Source: Pseudoduganella armeniaca
GTDB taxonomy: Bacteria > Pseudomonadota > Gammaproteobacteria > Burkholderiales > Burkholderiaceae_D
Assembly: GCF_003028855.1 (NCBI RefSeq)
Contig: NZ_CP028324.1
Coordinates: 5,270,001-5,334,000, forward strand
Reading direction: 5' to 3'
DNA length: 64,000 nucleotides
Shown here: one piece after another, positions 37,561-47,221 of the stretch
Layout of the letters: each line of letters begins with the position of its first letter
Numbering within the stretch: the stretch's first letter is position 1
The notes under the pieces: model-generated
Databases searched by the model: none
Told to the model about the DNA's origin: nothing
Seen by the model: only the letters and a program-made list of their open reading frames with translations
Made by a program: the position numbers and the translations under genes

Positions 37561-37839
37561 CTACTGTTGCGGCGTGCACTTCGTGCGGATCCAGGGCTGG
37601 CCTGGTGCCGCGCGTTCGGCTTCCCAATCCACCGGGAGATCTTGCAATTCCGCGATCGACGGATCACGTTCGATCAAATGCTCCAGGCCGACTACCTTGC
37701 CGTCGGCGTAATGATCAGTCTGACCGCACAGCAGTTGCCAATCGCCGTCTTCGCGCAAAACAAGCAGTACAGGACGCTCGTTATTGAAGACATGGGGGCA
37801 AACAAATGCCGCGGTTTCACGCTTATTTTCGCCAGACAT
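37561..37839 (-). CDS. Small protein, candidate immunity protein for the HNH toxin
   Basis: 92 residues from the ATG at 37839, which has AAGGAG upstream (complement of CTCCTT at 37847). No signal peptide or membrane helix, so cytoplasmic. Sequence features: FVCPHVFNNERPVLLVLRED, GDWQLLCGQTDH, VVGLEHLIERDP. It starts 19 bases after the HNH toxin stop on the same strand, the classic position of an immunity gene in polymorphic toxin systems. I do not recognise a named family with certainty; the immunity role is inferred from place and size. Confidence 0.65.
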   Translation of the reverse strand: MSGENKRETAAFVCPHVFNNERPVLLVLREDGDWQLLCGQTDHYADGKVVGLEHLIERDPSIAELQDLPVDWEAERAAPGQPWIRTKCTPQQ

Positions 37840-37858
37840 AACAGTCTCCTTAGATGAG

Positions 37859-40126
37859 TTAATCAGGCAGCTTGGGACGGACGACCGGGGGCACCCATTC
37901 AATCCACAGCTGCTTCGAGGATTTCGAGCGGTTACAGGTCAGGCAGCTTGAAACACCGTTTTCCATTGTAGTCTTGCCGCCATTTTTCCATGACACCATA
38001 TGGTCGGCCTCCATCGAGTCGGCCTTCCCCGAACTCTTCATCTGGACATCCTTGCCGCAGTATTCGCATTTTCCGCCAGCTCGTTCATAGATCATCTGGC
38101 GCTCCTTGGTCGTATAGCTGCGGGCCCCACGAACCGCGCTCTCGCCGGCGCCCGCGACCTTTGCTGCCTCAGCCGATTTCTCGGTTACCCGCGCGACCTC
38201 AACACCCCGCTCAACCGCCCGTGCGGCTTTCAATGCCTGTCCGGCGCCCGGAATCGGGCTGGCGACACCGACGACGCTCAGGGCGACATCAGCAGCGGCG
38301 GCACCCACCCCTACACCGCTATACACTGCAAAGCCGAGCTTACCGATGTCATACACGAGAAACGCAACATCGACAGGACTGTGACCGTCAGGATCGACGA
38401 ATTTATAGGGATTGTTGTTCGCGTAGGCGTAACGATTGAAACTGTGGATATTCTCCGGGTCAAATCCTACCGGGTCGATCGCGGCAAATCGTCCGAGCGC
38501 CGGGTCGTAGTACCGCGCCCCCATGTACGACAGTCCCGTATTCTGATCGAACGGTTTGCCGGCAAACCCGATGTTATTCGTCGTCGCGGCCGGGAGAGTA
38601 TTCAGCGTTTCGCCATACGGCAAATAGTTCTGCTTCCACAACAGCGTGCCCTGAGCATCGGTAGAGGCAATCGGCGAACCGGACAGGTCGTTATGGAAAT
38701 ACGTTATCGTGCCATCCGTGGCGGTACCGCCGCTGATGGTCACGGCAACATTTGGGGTGGCGGGCCCGAACCATTCGACAAAATCCTGCACCATCGCCCA
38801 TTGGAAATTATAAGTTCCATTTGCCGCCGGCGCCGTTACTGCAAAGGCAAATACAGCTTGCTGCCCAGGGGCGATATTGCTTGGCAAAGGAATGCGATTG
38901 CTCTTGGTCCAAACAAAGTTATCTTGTGGATTGACCGAACCCAGATTGTGTTTTGCCGCTGTGGTCCACGTAGTGGTACCACTGTTCTTGATCGTCACCG
39001 ATACATTGTATGTTTTCCCGGCAGTCATGCTCGTCGGGACGCTTTGCGATACGAACTGCGCACCATTGACAGCGGTGGCGGTGGTCACTGTCTCGACAAA
39101 AGTCTTGGTGCCGCCACCTCCTTTCGCGGTCCACGTGCAAGTGCTCGGGTAACCTACCCACTGGGCGTTTGCAACGGCGGTCACGGATCCGGTCGAGGGC
39201 AGCTGGACATTGTCCGCCATCCCTGTGCCAGATGCGGTGCAAACCCTCGTCAGCGAAGTCAGATTCGTGCCGGTCCAGGTGGTCGTAAATGACTGACCCG
39301 CGATCAAGGTCGACGGTGATCGCTGGACGGTAATCGTCGGCGCAGGGGGAACTGCTCCCGTGACGGTGACGTTGGCCACCGCGGTCAGGCCACCAAACCA
39401 CTCGACGTACTCCTGGACCATTTTCCATTGGAATGGATAGGTGCCCGGCGACGAAGGCGCCTTGGCGGTGAACGTGAAAGTGGTCTGTTGGCCGGGTGCG
39501 ACCGCGCTGCCGAGGTAGACGCGTTGCGTACCCCAGGTGTAGTTGTCCTGCGGATTTTCCGAACCCAGGGCAAACGCGGTTCCGGCGGTCCACGTCGTGC
39601 TGCCCGTGTTTTTCATCGTCACGGAAACCGGGTATGACTGGCCGGTTGCCATGGTGGCGGGAACGCTCTGCGAAACGAACTGCGCGCCATTGCTAGGCGC
39701 GACAACGTTGACCACCACATTGGTCGATGCAGCGCCGAACCACTCGACCTGTTCGCGCAACATCCGCCATTGGAAGTTGTAGCTGCCAGGCTTCACCGGT
39801 GCCTTGATGGCGAAGCTGAAGGTGACTTGCGCGCCTTTCGGTACGCTTGCCGGCAGAGCGACCCGTCCATATGCCCAGGTGAGGTTGTCGGTAGGGTTCG
39901 ACGAACCGAGCAGGTAGTTGTTCGCTGTAGTCCAGTCGGTGCTACCGTTGTTGATGTATGTGACTGATACTGTATAGCTCTGGCCTGCGATCATCGTTGT
40001 CGGCACAGATTGCCCAACGAAGCTCGAGTTGTTACCGCTTTGCGCGTAGGCTACGCGCTGGTTGGAAAGGATTAAAACTGTCAAGATAAAACATATCTTG
40101 AAAATATAACTGAGGATATTTTTCAT
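37859..40126 (-). CDS. Secreted NBR1-Ig / RHS-core / HNH nuclease polymorphic toxin
   Basis: 755 residues. A signal peptide ends near VAYAQ (residue 29). Three NBR1-like Ig modules follow at about 34-141, 148-256 and 356-465, each with a QSVP start, a W-containing core and a conserved VEWFG end; a different Ig-like domain lies at 262-349. A short RHS core spans 470-582 (YFHNDLSGSPIAS, FAGKPFDQNTGLSYMGARYY, FVDPDGHSP). Then comes a hydrophobic helical region (586-628) and an HNH domain: C687-x2-C690, EADHMVSW (D708, H709), C728-x2-C731 with N732. Complete zinc-finger-like HNH suggests an active DNase. Few YD repeats precede the core; these are on the separate gene 33768-37504. Followed by the putative immunity gene. 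Confidence 0.88.
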   Translation of the reverse strand: MKNILSYIFKICFILTVLILSNQRVAYAQSGNNSSFVGQSVPTTMIAGQSYTVSVTYINNGSTDWTTANNYLLGSSNPTDNLTWAYGRVALPASVPKGAQVTFSFAIKAPVKPGSYNFQWRMLREQVEWFGAASTNVVVNVVAPSNGAQFVSQSVPATMATGQSYPVSVTMKNTGSTTWTAGTAFALGSENPQDNYTWGTQRVYLGSAVAPGQQTTFTFTAKAPSSPGTYPFQWKMVQEYVEWFGGLTAVANVTVTGAVPPAPTITVQRSPSTLIAGQSFTTTWTGTNLTSLTRVCTASGTGMADNVQLPSTGSVTAVANAQWVGYPSTCTWTAKGGGGTKTFVETVTTATAVNGAQFVSQSVPTSMTAGKTYNVSVTIKNSGTTTWTTAAKHNLGSVNPQDNFVWTKSNRIPLPSNIAPGQQAVFAFAVTAPAANGTYNFQWAMVQDFVEWFGPATPNVAVTISGGTATDGTITYFHNDLSGSPIASTDAQGTLLWKQNYLPYGETLNTLPAATTNNIGFAGKPFDQNTGLSYMGARYYDPALGRFAAIDPVGFDPENIHSFNRYAYANNNPYKFVDPDGHSPVDVAFLVYDIGKLGFAVYSGVGVGAAAADVALSVVGVASPIPGAGQALKAARAVERGVEVARVTEKSAEAAKVAGAGESAVRGARSYTTKERQMIYERAGGKCEYCGKDVQMKSSGKADSMEADHMVSWKNGGKTTMENGVSSCLTCNRSKSSKQLWIEWVPPVVRPKLPD

Positions 40127-40276
40127 GACTTTTCGTTACCCGCCTACGTTCGACGTCGAGACAATAGGCGAACGTTACGGATGGAAGGGGGCGGCAATTG
40201 GAGACAAAGGGAGACGAGAAGCGGAGCTCTAAGGGCTGAAACGACTGACAAGATGTTTCAATCTTGTCGTTGTGCA

Positions 40277-41337
40277 TTATACCTGAGCTGGGTGAGCAAA
40301 AATCAAGGATTTATCGGTAAATTCTCCGATAAGCACCCTATTTAACAACATAAGATCGAAAAAAACCCGATCGCGGATCGGGTTTTTTCGTTGGGGCGAG
40401 CGCTGCTCTTCAAGCCGCTTCCGCCCCAGCAACGCCTGCTCGATATCGCCACGTTTGAGCCCCGGCGCGAACTGCGCGATGAATTCGTACGCGTACGCGC
40501 GCAGGTAGGCACCGCGGCGTACCGCCAGGCGCGTCGTGTTGGCGGCGAACAGGTGCGAAGCCTCGATCGCGCGCAGGCCCTGGTCGCGGCCGTGGTCGAA
40601 CGCCATCGACGCCACCAGCCCGACGCCCAGGCCCAGCGCCACGTACTGCTTGATGACGTCCGAGTCCATCGCCGTCAGCACGATGTCCGGGCGCACGCCG
40701 GCCTTGTCGAACGCGTCGTCGATATGGCCGCGGCCCGTGAAGCCCACGTCGTAGGTAATCAGCGGGAACTCGGCCAGGTCTTCCAGCCGCACCGGCGTGC
40801 GCTGCAGCAGCGGGTGCCCTTCCGGCACCACGATCAGGTGGGTCCAGCGGTAGCACGGGAACGACACCAGGTCGGGGAACTGCGACAGGCCTTCCGTGGC
40901 GATGCCGATATCGGCCTTGCCCGACAGGACCCATTCGGCGATGTGTTCCGGCGCGCTTTGCTGCAGGGCGATGCGCACGTCCGGGAACGCATTGCGGAAG
41001 TGCTGCACGGCGCGCGGCAGCGCGTAGCGTGCCTGCGTGTGGGTGGCGGCCACCGTCAACGTGCCGGTGCTCTGGCCCTTGTATTCCAGGCTGGCCTGCT
41101 GCAGGTTCTCCGCCTCGATCAGGAGGCGGTCGATGATCTTCAGGATGCCCTTGCCCGGCTCCGTCAGGCCCGTCAGGCGTTTGCCGTTGCGCTCGAAGAT
41201 GACCACGCCCAGTTCGTCCTCCAGCTCACGGATCTGGCGGCTCACGCCCGGCTGCGACGTGAACAGCGCATTGGCCACTTCGGTCAGGTTGTAGTTGCGG
41301 CGCGCCGCCTCGCGGATCGAGCGCAGTTGTTGGAAAT

Positions 41338-41341
<4 letters not shown>
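40277..41341 (-). CDS. cysB: CysB-type LysR transcriptional regulator
   Basis: 354 residues as assembled. LysR-family activator of sulfur assimilation genes that senses N-acetylserine/O-acetylserine and sulfide. The N-terminal winged helix (MNFQQLRSIREAARRNYNLT...TSQPGVSRQIRELE) and the CysB-type effector domain (LTVAATHTQARYALP, TAMDSDVIKQYVALGLGVG) are clear. Members are usually about 310-325 residues; here the last 38 residues are encoded across a terminator hairpin (40359-40388). A CAA at 40391-40393 becoming TAA would restore a 316-residue product. The start overlaps the cysA stop (ATGA), so it is the last gene of the cysUWA transcript. Confidence 0.92.
40359..40388. terminator. Bidirectional terminator hairpin inside the 3' end of the cysB reading frame
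   Basis: A-run, CCCGATC (40366-40372), GCG, GATCGGG (40376-40382), T-run. It lies within the open cysB frame, 82 bases before the assembled stop. Confidence 0.75.
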
Positions 41342-42414
<1,073 letters not shown>

Positions 42415-42430
42415 GTCAAAGCTCCGGTGT

Positions 42431-43312
42431 TCAGTGTTCGTTCGAATCGTCGGCACGGCTTTCGTGCAGGCGCCATTCGATAAAGGACTTCAGTGCCAGG
42501 GTAACCAGCGCCAGCAGCGCCAGCAGCGAGGCGACGGCAAACGCGGCCACGAAGTTGTACTCGTTGTAGAGAATCTCGACCTGCAGCGGCATCGTGTTGG
42601 TCTCGCCGCGGATATGGCCCGACACCACCGAGACGGCGCCGAACTCGCCCATCGCACGCGCGTTACACAGGATCACGCCGTACAGCAGGCCCCATTTGAT
42701 GTTCGGCAGCGTCACGCGGAAGAAGGTCTGCCAGCCCGACGCCCCCAGCACCACGGCCGCTTCCTCTTCCTCGCTGCCCTGCGCCTGCATCAGTGGGATC
42801 AGTTCGCGCGCGACGAACGGGAAGGTGATGAAGATCGTCGCCAGCACGATGCCCGGCACCGCGAACAGGATCTTGATGTCGTGCGCGGCCAGCCACTCGC
42901 CGAACCAGCCCTGGGCGCCGAACAGCAGCACGTAGATCAGGCCCGAGATCACCGGCGAGACGGAGAACGGCAGGTCGATCAAGGTCAGGAGCAGGCTCTT
43001 GCCGCGGAACTCGAACTTGGCCACGGCCCACGACGCGGCCACGCCGAATACGAGGTTCAGCGGCACGGCGATGCCGGCGGCGATCAAGGTCAGCTTGATG
43101 GCGGAGATCGCGTCCTCGTCGACGATCGCCTGCACGTAGGTCTGCCAGCCCTTGCGCAGCGCCTCGGTGAAGACGGCGACCAGCGGCACGAACAGGAACA
43201 GGGTCAGGAACGCCAGCGCGACGGCCAGCAGCGCCCAACGTACCCAGGCCGGTTCGAGGACATCGGATACGGTCGGCAGTTCGCCGCGGCGGGAGGTGGA
43301 TGCGTTACTCAT
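42431..43312 (-). CDS. cysW: Sulfate ABC transporter permease CysW
   Basis: 293 residues with about six membrane helices. The binding-protein-dependent permease signature (EAAVVLGASGWQTFFRVTLPN) couples to CysA; the NARAMGEFGAVSVVSG segment identifies the CysW side of the CysUW pair. Spacing of 16 bases to cysA; the start follows cysU directly. Confidence 0.96.
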   Translation of the reverse strand: MSNASTSRRGELPTVSDVLEPAWVRWALLAVALAFLTLFLFVPLVAVFTEALRKGWQTYVQAIVDEDAISAIKLTLIAAGIAVPLNLVFGVAASWAVAKFEFRGKSLLLTLIDLPFSVSPVISGLIYVLLFGAQGWFGEWLAAHDIKILFAVPGIVLATIFITFPFVARELIPLMQAQGSEEEEAAVVLGASGWQTFFRVTLPNIKWGLLYGVILCNARAMGEFGAVSVVSGHIRGETNTMPLQVEILYNEYNFVAAFAVASLLALLALVTLALKSFIEWRLHESRADDSNEH

Positions 43313-44191
43313 TTACTTCCCCGATTTGCCGCGTGCCCAGGCCTGCAGCAGGTTGATGGTCAACAGCATGATGAACGAGACGATCAGCATGACGACGGCA
43401 ATCGCCGTGGCGCCGGTGTAGTCGTACTGTTCCAGCTTGGTGATGATGAACAGCGGCGTGATCTCGGACACCATCGGCATGTTCCCGGCGATGAAGATGA
43501 CGGAGCCGTATTCGCCGGTGGCGCGGGCGAAGGCCAGCGCGAAGCCCGTCATCAGCGACGGCAGGATGGTCGGGAACACGACTTTCACGAAGGTCTGCAG
43601 CGACGAGGCGCCCAGCGAGGCCGCCGCCTCTTCCAGTTCGCGCTCGGCGTCTTCCAGCACCGGTTGCACGGTGCGCACGACGAATGGCAGGCCGATGAAG
43701 GTCAGCGCCAGCACCACGCCCAGCGGCGTGAACGCCACCTTGATGCCCAGCGAACCTTCGATGTACTGGCCCAGCCAGCCGTTGGACGAGTACAGCGCCG
43801 TCAGCGTGATGCCAGCCACGGCGGTCGGCAGCGCGAACGGCAGGTCGACCAGCGCGTCGACCAGGCGCTTGCCGGGGAAGCGGTAACGCACCAGCACCCA
43901 GGCCACGATGCCGCCGAAGATCACGTTGAGGAAGGCGGCGATCAGCGAGGCGCCGAAGGTCAGGCGGTACGAGGCCATCACGCGCTCGGACGTGACGGCG
44001 CTCCAGAATGCTTCCCACGTCATCGTGAACGTCTTCAGGAACACGGCCGACAGCGGGATCAGGACGATCAGCGTCAGATAGAAGATGGTGAAGCCCAGCG
44101 AGAGCTTAAAGCCCGGCATGACGCGGTACGGCGCCCGGCTCTTCCTCGCTTCGAACGGCACCGGCTGTGCAACCGGCAGGACTGCGGACAT
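43313..44191 (-). CDS. cysU: Sulfate ABC transporter permease CysU (CysT)
   Basis: 292 residues, six membrane helices, with the EAA loop ELEEAAASLGASSLQTFVKV and FARATGEYGSVIFIAGN typical of CysT. It is the first gene of cysUWA-cysB. The region upstream is AT-rich with a TTATAA-like -10 on the minus strand near 44248; CysB activation is likely but no binding site could be fixed by eye. The periplasmic sulfate-binding gene lies about 1.4 kb upstream, separated by two other genes. Confidence 0.95.
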   Translation of the reverse strand: MSAVLPVAQPVPFEARKSRAPYRVMPGFKLSLGFTIFYLTLIVLIPLSAVFLKTFTMTWEAFWSAVTSERVMASYRLTFGASLIAAFLNVIFGGIVAWVLVRYRFPGKRLVDALVDLPFALPTAVAGITLTALYSSNGWLGQYIEGSLGIKVAFTPLGVVLALTFIGLPFVVRTVQPVLEDAERELEEAAASLGASSLQTFVKVVFPTILPSLMTGFALAFARATGEYGSVIFIAGNMPMVSEITPLFIITKLEQYDYTGATAIAVVMLIVSFIMLLTINLLQAWARGKSGK

Positions 44192-44315
44192 GGTGGCCCC
44201 TCTTATTACATTTTCGGATAATGACGCCGAATAATCGCAGAGGAGCGTTATAAACCAAACTATGCTTTTGTCATTTGCTTAGATGCTGGATGGGATATAA
44301 AAGCCGAGACCCAAA

Positions 44316-44369
44316 GGGGACAGGCACCTGTCTCGGGGCGGTAACGCCCCGAGACAGGTGCCTGTCCCC
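44316..44369. repeat. GGGGACAGGCACC-family palindrome, perfect 25-bp arms
   Basis: GGGGACAGGCACCTGTCTCG plus GGGCG, loop GTAA, and an exact complementary arm 44345-44369. It lies between the cysU promoter region and the peroxiredoxin stop. Same family as 13490, 31061 and 48017. Confidence 0.9.
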
Positions 44370-44394
44370 GGTGCTTCCGATTTTTGCAGGTCGC

Positions 44395-45033
44395 TTACTT
44401 GTTCGGCTGCGGCGTCAGGCGCAGGTACGGCCGTGGGGCCGTGTAGCCTTTCGGGTACTTCTGCTTGATCACTTCCGGGTCCTGCACGGTCAGCGGGATG
44501 ATGACGTCGTCGCCATCCTTCCAGTTGCCCGGCGTGGCGACCGTGTGCTTGTCCGTCAGCTGCAGCGCGTCGATCACGCGCAGCACTTCGTCGAAGTTGC
44601 GTCCGGTGCTCATCGGGTAGGTGATCTGCAGGCGGATCTTCTTGGCCGGGTCGATCACGAACAGCGAACGTACCGTCGCCGTGGCCGACTGCTCAGGGTG
44701 GATCATGTCGTACAGCGTGGCGACCTTGCGATCCGCGTCGGCGATGATGGGGAAGCCCACCACCGTCTGCTGGGTCTCCTCGATATCCTTGATCCAATCC
44801 TTGTGCGCGTCGGCCGGGTCGACCGACAGCGCGATCGCCTTGACGTTGCGCTGGTCGAATTCCGGCTTGAGCTTGGCGGTCAGGCCCAGCTCCGTCGTGC
44901 AGACGGGCGTGAAGTCGGCCGGGTGGGAGAACAGGACCACCCAGGAATCGCCGGCCCACTCATGGAACTTCAGGCGGCCAATGGTGGAATCCTGTTCGAA
45001 ATCGGGTGCGGTGTCGCCGAGGCGTAACGTCAT
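44395..45033 (-). CDS. 1-Cys peroxiredoxin (Prx6 subfamily)
   Basis: 212 residues from the ATG at 45033. A thiol peroxidase reducing H2O2, organic hydroperoxides and peroxynitrite. The peroxidatic Cys lies in HPADFTPVCTTELG (about residue 48). The long C-terminal domain (YPKGYTAPRPYLRLTPQ) marks the Prx6/1-Cys group; no resolving Cys is evident, so an external thiol is needed. It sits inside the sulfate-uptake gene group, between sbp and cysU, on the same strand. Confidence 0.93.
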   Translation of the reverse strand: MTLRLGDTAPDFEQDSTIGRLKFHEWAGDSWVVLFSHPADFTPVCTTELGLTAKLKPEFDQRNVKAIALSVDPADAHKDWIKDIEETQQTVVGFPIIADADRKVATLYDMIHPEQSATATVRSLFVIDPAKKIRLQITYPMSTGRNFDEVLRVIDALQLTDKHTVATPGNWKDGDDVIIPLTVQDPEVIKQKYPKGYTAPRPYLRLTPQPNK

Positions 45034-45068
45034 GTGGGTCTCCAGATAAAAGTGAGCTTGTTGAATTA

Positions 45069-45623
45069 TCAATACGCAGACAACGCATTGTGCGCCCGTT
45101 CGGCCAGCGTTTGCAACTGCTGCTGGCCGAACAGCCAGTCGCCCAGGCCGGACTCGGCGTTGATATGTCCCAGCGCCCCCACCTCGACAAACGTGGCGCC
45201 CCACCGTTCGGCCCAGGCACGGGCGCGCTCCAGCGGCATCCACGGGTCGTTGCTGCTGGCGATGACGATCGCCGGGCAAGGCAGCTCATCGTGCGGCAGC
45301 AGGTCGGCCACGCCGAATTTGTCCGGGTCGGCCGGCGCCACCAGCAACAAGCCGGCAACGTGCTCCGGGTCGTGCGCCACGCTGCGCACGGACGCCAGGC
45401 AGCCGAAGCTGTGCGCGACGATCAGCGTGGGCTTGCGCTCGACCTGGCGCGCCGCGTCGACGCGGCCGCTCCAGGCCGGCAGGTCGGGTGTGCTCCAGTC
45501 GCGCTGCTCGATGCGCTGGAAGGTGGGATACAGGCGCTGCCAGCGGCTCTGCCAATGGTCCGGCCCGCTGTTGTCCAGGCCGGGCGCGACGAACACGCGG
45601 TAGGGCGAGAGTTTCGCTGGCAT
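45069..45623 (-). CDS. Alpha/beta hydrolase, RBBP9/YdeN family
   Basis: 184 residues. A small serine hydrolase; nucleophile in IVAHSFGCLAS, acid in SSNDPWMPLERA and His in GALGHINAESG complete the triad. The start MPAKLSPYRVFVAPGLDNSGPDHW is typical. The substrate is unknown. It lies 10 bases after sbp and 35 before the peroxiredoxin, suggesting a shared transcript with the sulfate-binding protein. Confidence 0.88.
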   Translation of the reverse strand: MPAKLSPYRVFVAPGLDNSGPDHWQSRWQRLYPTFQRIEQRDWSTPDLPAWSGRVDAARQVERKPTLIVAHSFGCLASVRSVAHDPEHVAGLLLVAPADPDKFGVADLLPHDELPCPAIVIASSNDPWMPLERARAWAERWGATFVEVGALGHINAESGLGDWLFGQQQLQTLAERAHNALSAY

Positions 45624-45633
45624 GCGCGCCTCC

Positions 45634-46629
45634 TTATTTCTGGTAGATCTGGTCGAACACGCCGCCGTCGGCGAAATGCGTCTTCTGCGCGCGGGTCCAG
45701 TCGCCGGCCACCTCGCCCAGCGTGAACAGCTTCACGTTGGGGAACTGCGCGGCGTACTTCTTCGCTTCCTTCTCGACCGTCGGGCGGTAGTAGTTCTTGG
45801 CGATCAGCTCCTGTGCCGCGTCCGTGTACAGGAAGTTCAGGTAGGCCTCGGCCACCTTGCGGGTGCCGCGCTTGTCGACCACCTTGTCGACGATGGCCAC
45901 CGGCGGCTCGGCCAGGATCGAGACGGACGGCGCCACGATCTGCACCTTGTCCGGGCCCAGCTCCTTAATTGCCAGCAACGCTTCGTTCTCCCAGGCGATC
46001 AGCACGTCGCCGATGCCGCGCTCGACGAAGGTGGTCGTGGCGCCGCGCGCGCCGGAGTCCAGCACCGGCACGTTCTTGTACAGCTTTTTCAGGTATTCGC
46101 GTGCGGTGGCGTCGCTGCCGCCCGGCTGGCGCAGCGCGTAGCCATAAGCCGCCAGGTGATTCCAGCGCGCGCCGCCCGAGGTTTTCGGATTTGGCGTGAT
46201 GACCTGGATGCCCGGCTTCACCAGGTCGCTCCAGTCCTTGATGCCTTTCGGATTGCCCTTGCGGACGAGGAACACGATGGTCGAGCTGTACGGCGTCGAG
46301 TTATGCCCCAGGCGCTTCTGCCAGTCCTTGTTCAGCAAGCCGCGCTCGGCGATCGCGTCGATGTCATAGGCCAGCGCCAGGGTAACGACGTCCGCTTCCA
46401 GGCCGTCGATGACGGCGCGGCCCTGCTTGCCGGAGCCACCATGCGATTGCTTGATCTTGACGTTGTCGCCGGTCTTGGCCTTCCAGTCCTTGGCGAACGC
46501 CTCGTTGACGTCCTGGTACAGTTCGCGGGTCGGGTCGTAGGAAACGTTGAGCAGGCTGATGTCGGCGGCTTGCGCGGTCAGGGACAGGGCCAGAGCGGCG
46601 GCAAGCGCGGTAATTTTTTTGGACAGCAT
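45634..46629 (-). CDS. sbp: Periplasmic sulfate-binding protein
   Basis: 331 residues. A signal peptide ends near SLTAQAADI. The mature protein follows the Sbp/CysP pattern: LLNVSYDPTRELYQDVNEAF, KIKQSHGGSGKQGRAV (anion-binding helix ends), NPKTSGGARWNHLAAYGYAL and VDKRGTRKVAEAYLNFLYT. It delivers sulfate to CysUWA. The gene sits apart from cysU, separated by two genes on the same strand. Sulfur regulation by CysB is expected. Confidence 0.95.
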   Translation of the reverse strand: MLSKKITALAAALALSLTAQAADISLLNVSYDPTRELYQDVNEAFAKDWKAKTGDNVKIKQSHGGSGKQGRAVIDGLEADVVTLALAYDIDAIAERGLLNKDWQKRLGHNSTPYSSTIVFLVRKGNPKGIKDWSDLVKPGIQVITPNPKTSGGARWNHLAAYGYALRQPGGSDATAREYLKKLYKNVPVLDSGARGATTTFVERGIGDVLIAWENEALLAIKELGPDKVQIVAPSVSILAEPPVAIVDKVVDKRGTRKVAEAYLNFLYTDAAQELIAKNYYRPTVEKEAKKYAAQFPNVKLFTLGEVAGDWTRAQKTHFADGGVFDQIYQK

Positions 46630-46683
46630 CGAAATCCCCTTATGTTCGGAGATCGCAGCGTATCCGTCCGGCTTATAAAAGAG

Positions 46684-46698
46684 AACTAATGTTTAGTT
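46684..46698. promoter_or_regulatory. AT-rich dyad upstream of sbp
   Basis: AACTAA-TGT-TTAGTT perfect dyad, followed on the minus strand by TTATAA (46673-46678) as a possible -10 of sbp. A CysB site is possible; not established. Confidence 0.35.
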
Positions 46699-46727
46699 GA
46701 ATCCATATGCCAAACAAGCATAAGGAT

Positions 46728-47114
46728 TCAGTAAAACCGATTGAACAACACCACGGCCCACGTGGCCAGGGCCAGCCCGCAGCTCAGCAGCACGGCCGCG
46801 CTGCCGAAGTCCTTGGCGTTTTTCGACAGCGGATGGCGCTCGAGCGAGATGCGGTCCACCACCGCCTCGATGGCGGAATTGATCAGCTCGACGATCAGCA
46901 CGATGACGAGGACGCCGACCAGCGCCAGCTTCTGGAAGGCCGAGATCGGCAGCAGCATGGCAACGATGCCGCCAACGATGAACAGCGTCAGCTCCTGGCG
47001 GAACGCGTGCTCGTGACGCCACGCCGACTTCAGGCCATCGACCGAGTAGAAAAATGCGGACAGGATGCGTTTCAGGCCGCTTTTGCTCTTGAATTCACTG
47101 ACAGGCTTGGACAT
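46728..47114 (-). CDS. dgkA: Diacylglycerol kinase
   Basis: 128 residues. A small trimeric inner-membrane kinase that phosphorylates diacylglycerol to phosphatidic acid, recycling lipid left by periplasmic glucan or lipid modification. Three membrane helices; conserved SVDGLKSAWRHEHAFRQEL and the active-site ELINSAIEAVVDR. Length matches. Divergent from the IclR gene. Confidence 0.95.
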   Translation of the reverse strand: MSKPVSEFKSKSGLKRILSAFFYSVDGLKSAWRHEHAFRQELTLFIVGGIVAMLLPISAFQKLALVGVLVIVLIVELINSAIEAVVDRISLERHPLSKNAKDFGSAAVLLSCGLALATWAVVLFNRFY

Positions 47115-47221
47115 GACGGATGACTAATGGAAATGGAGCGTCATTATAGCGATCCGGCCCGGAATTCCCATTTTTTTCACATCATGGTATAAAGGGACAG
47201 CTTGATACTGCACCGCACAAC

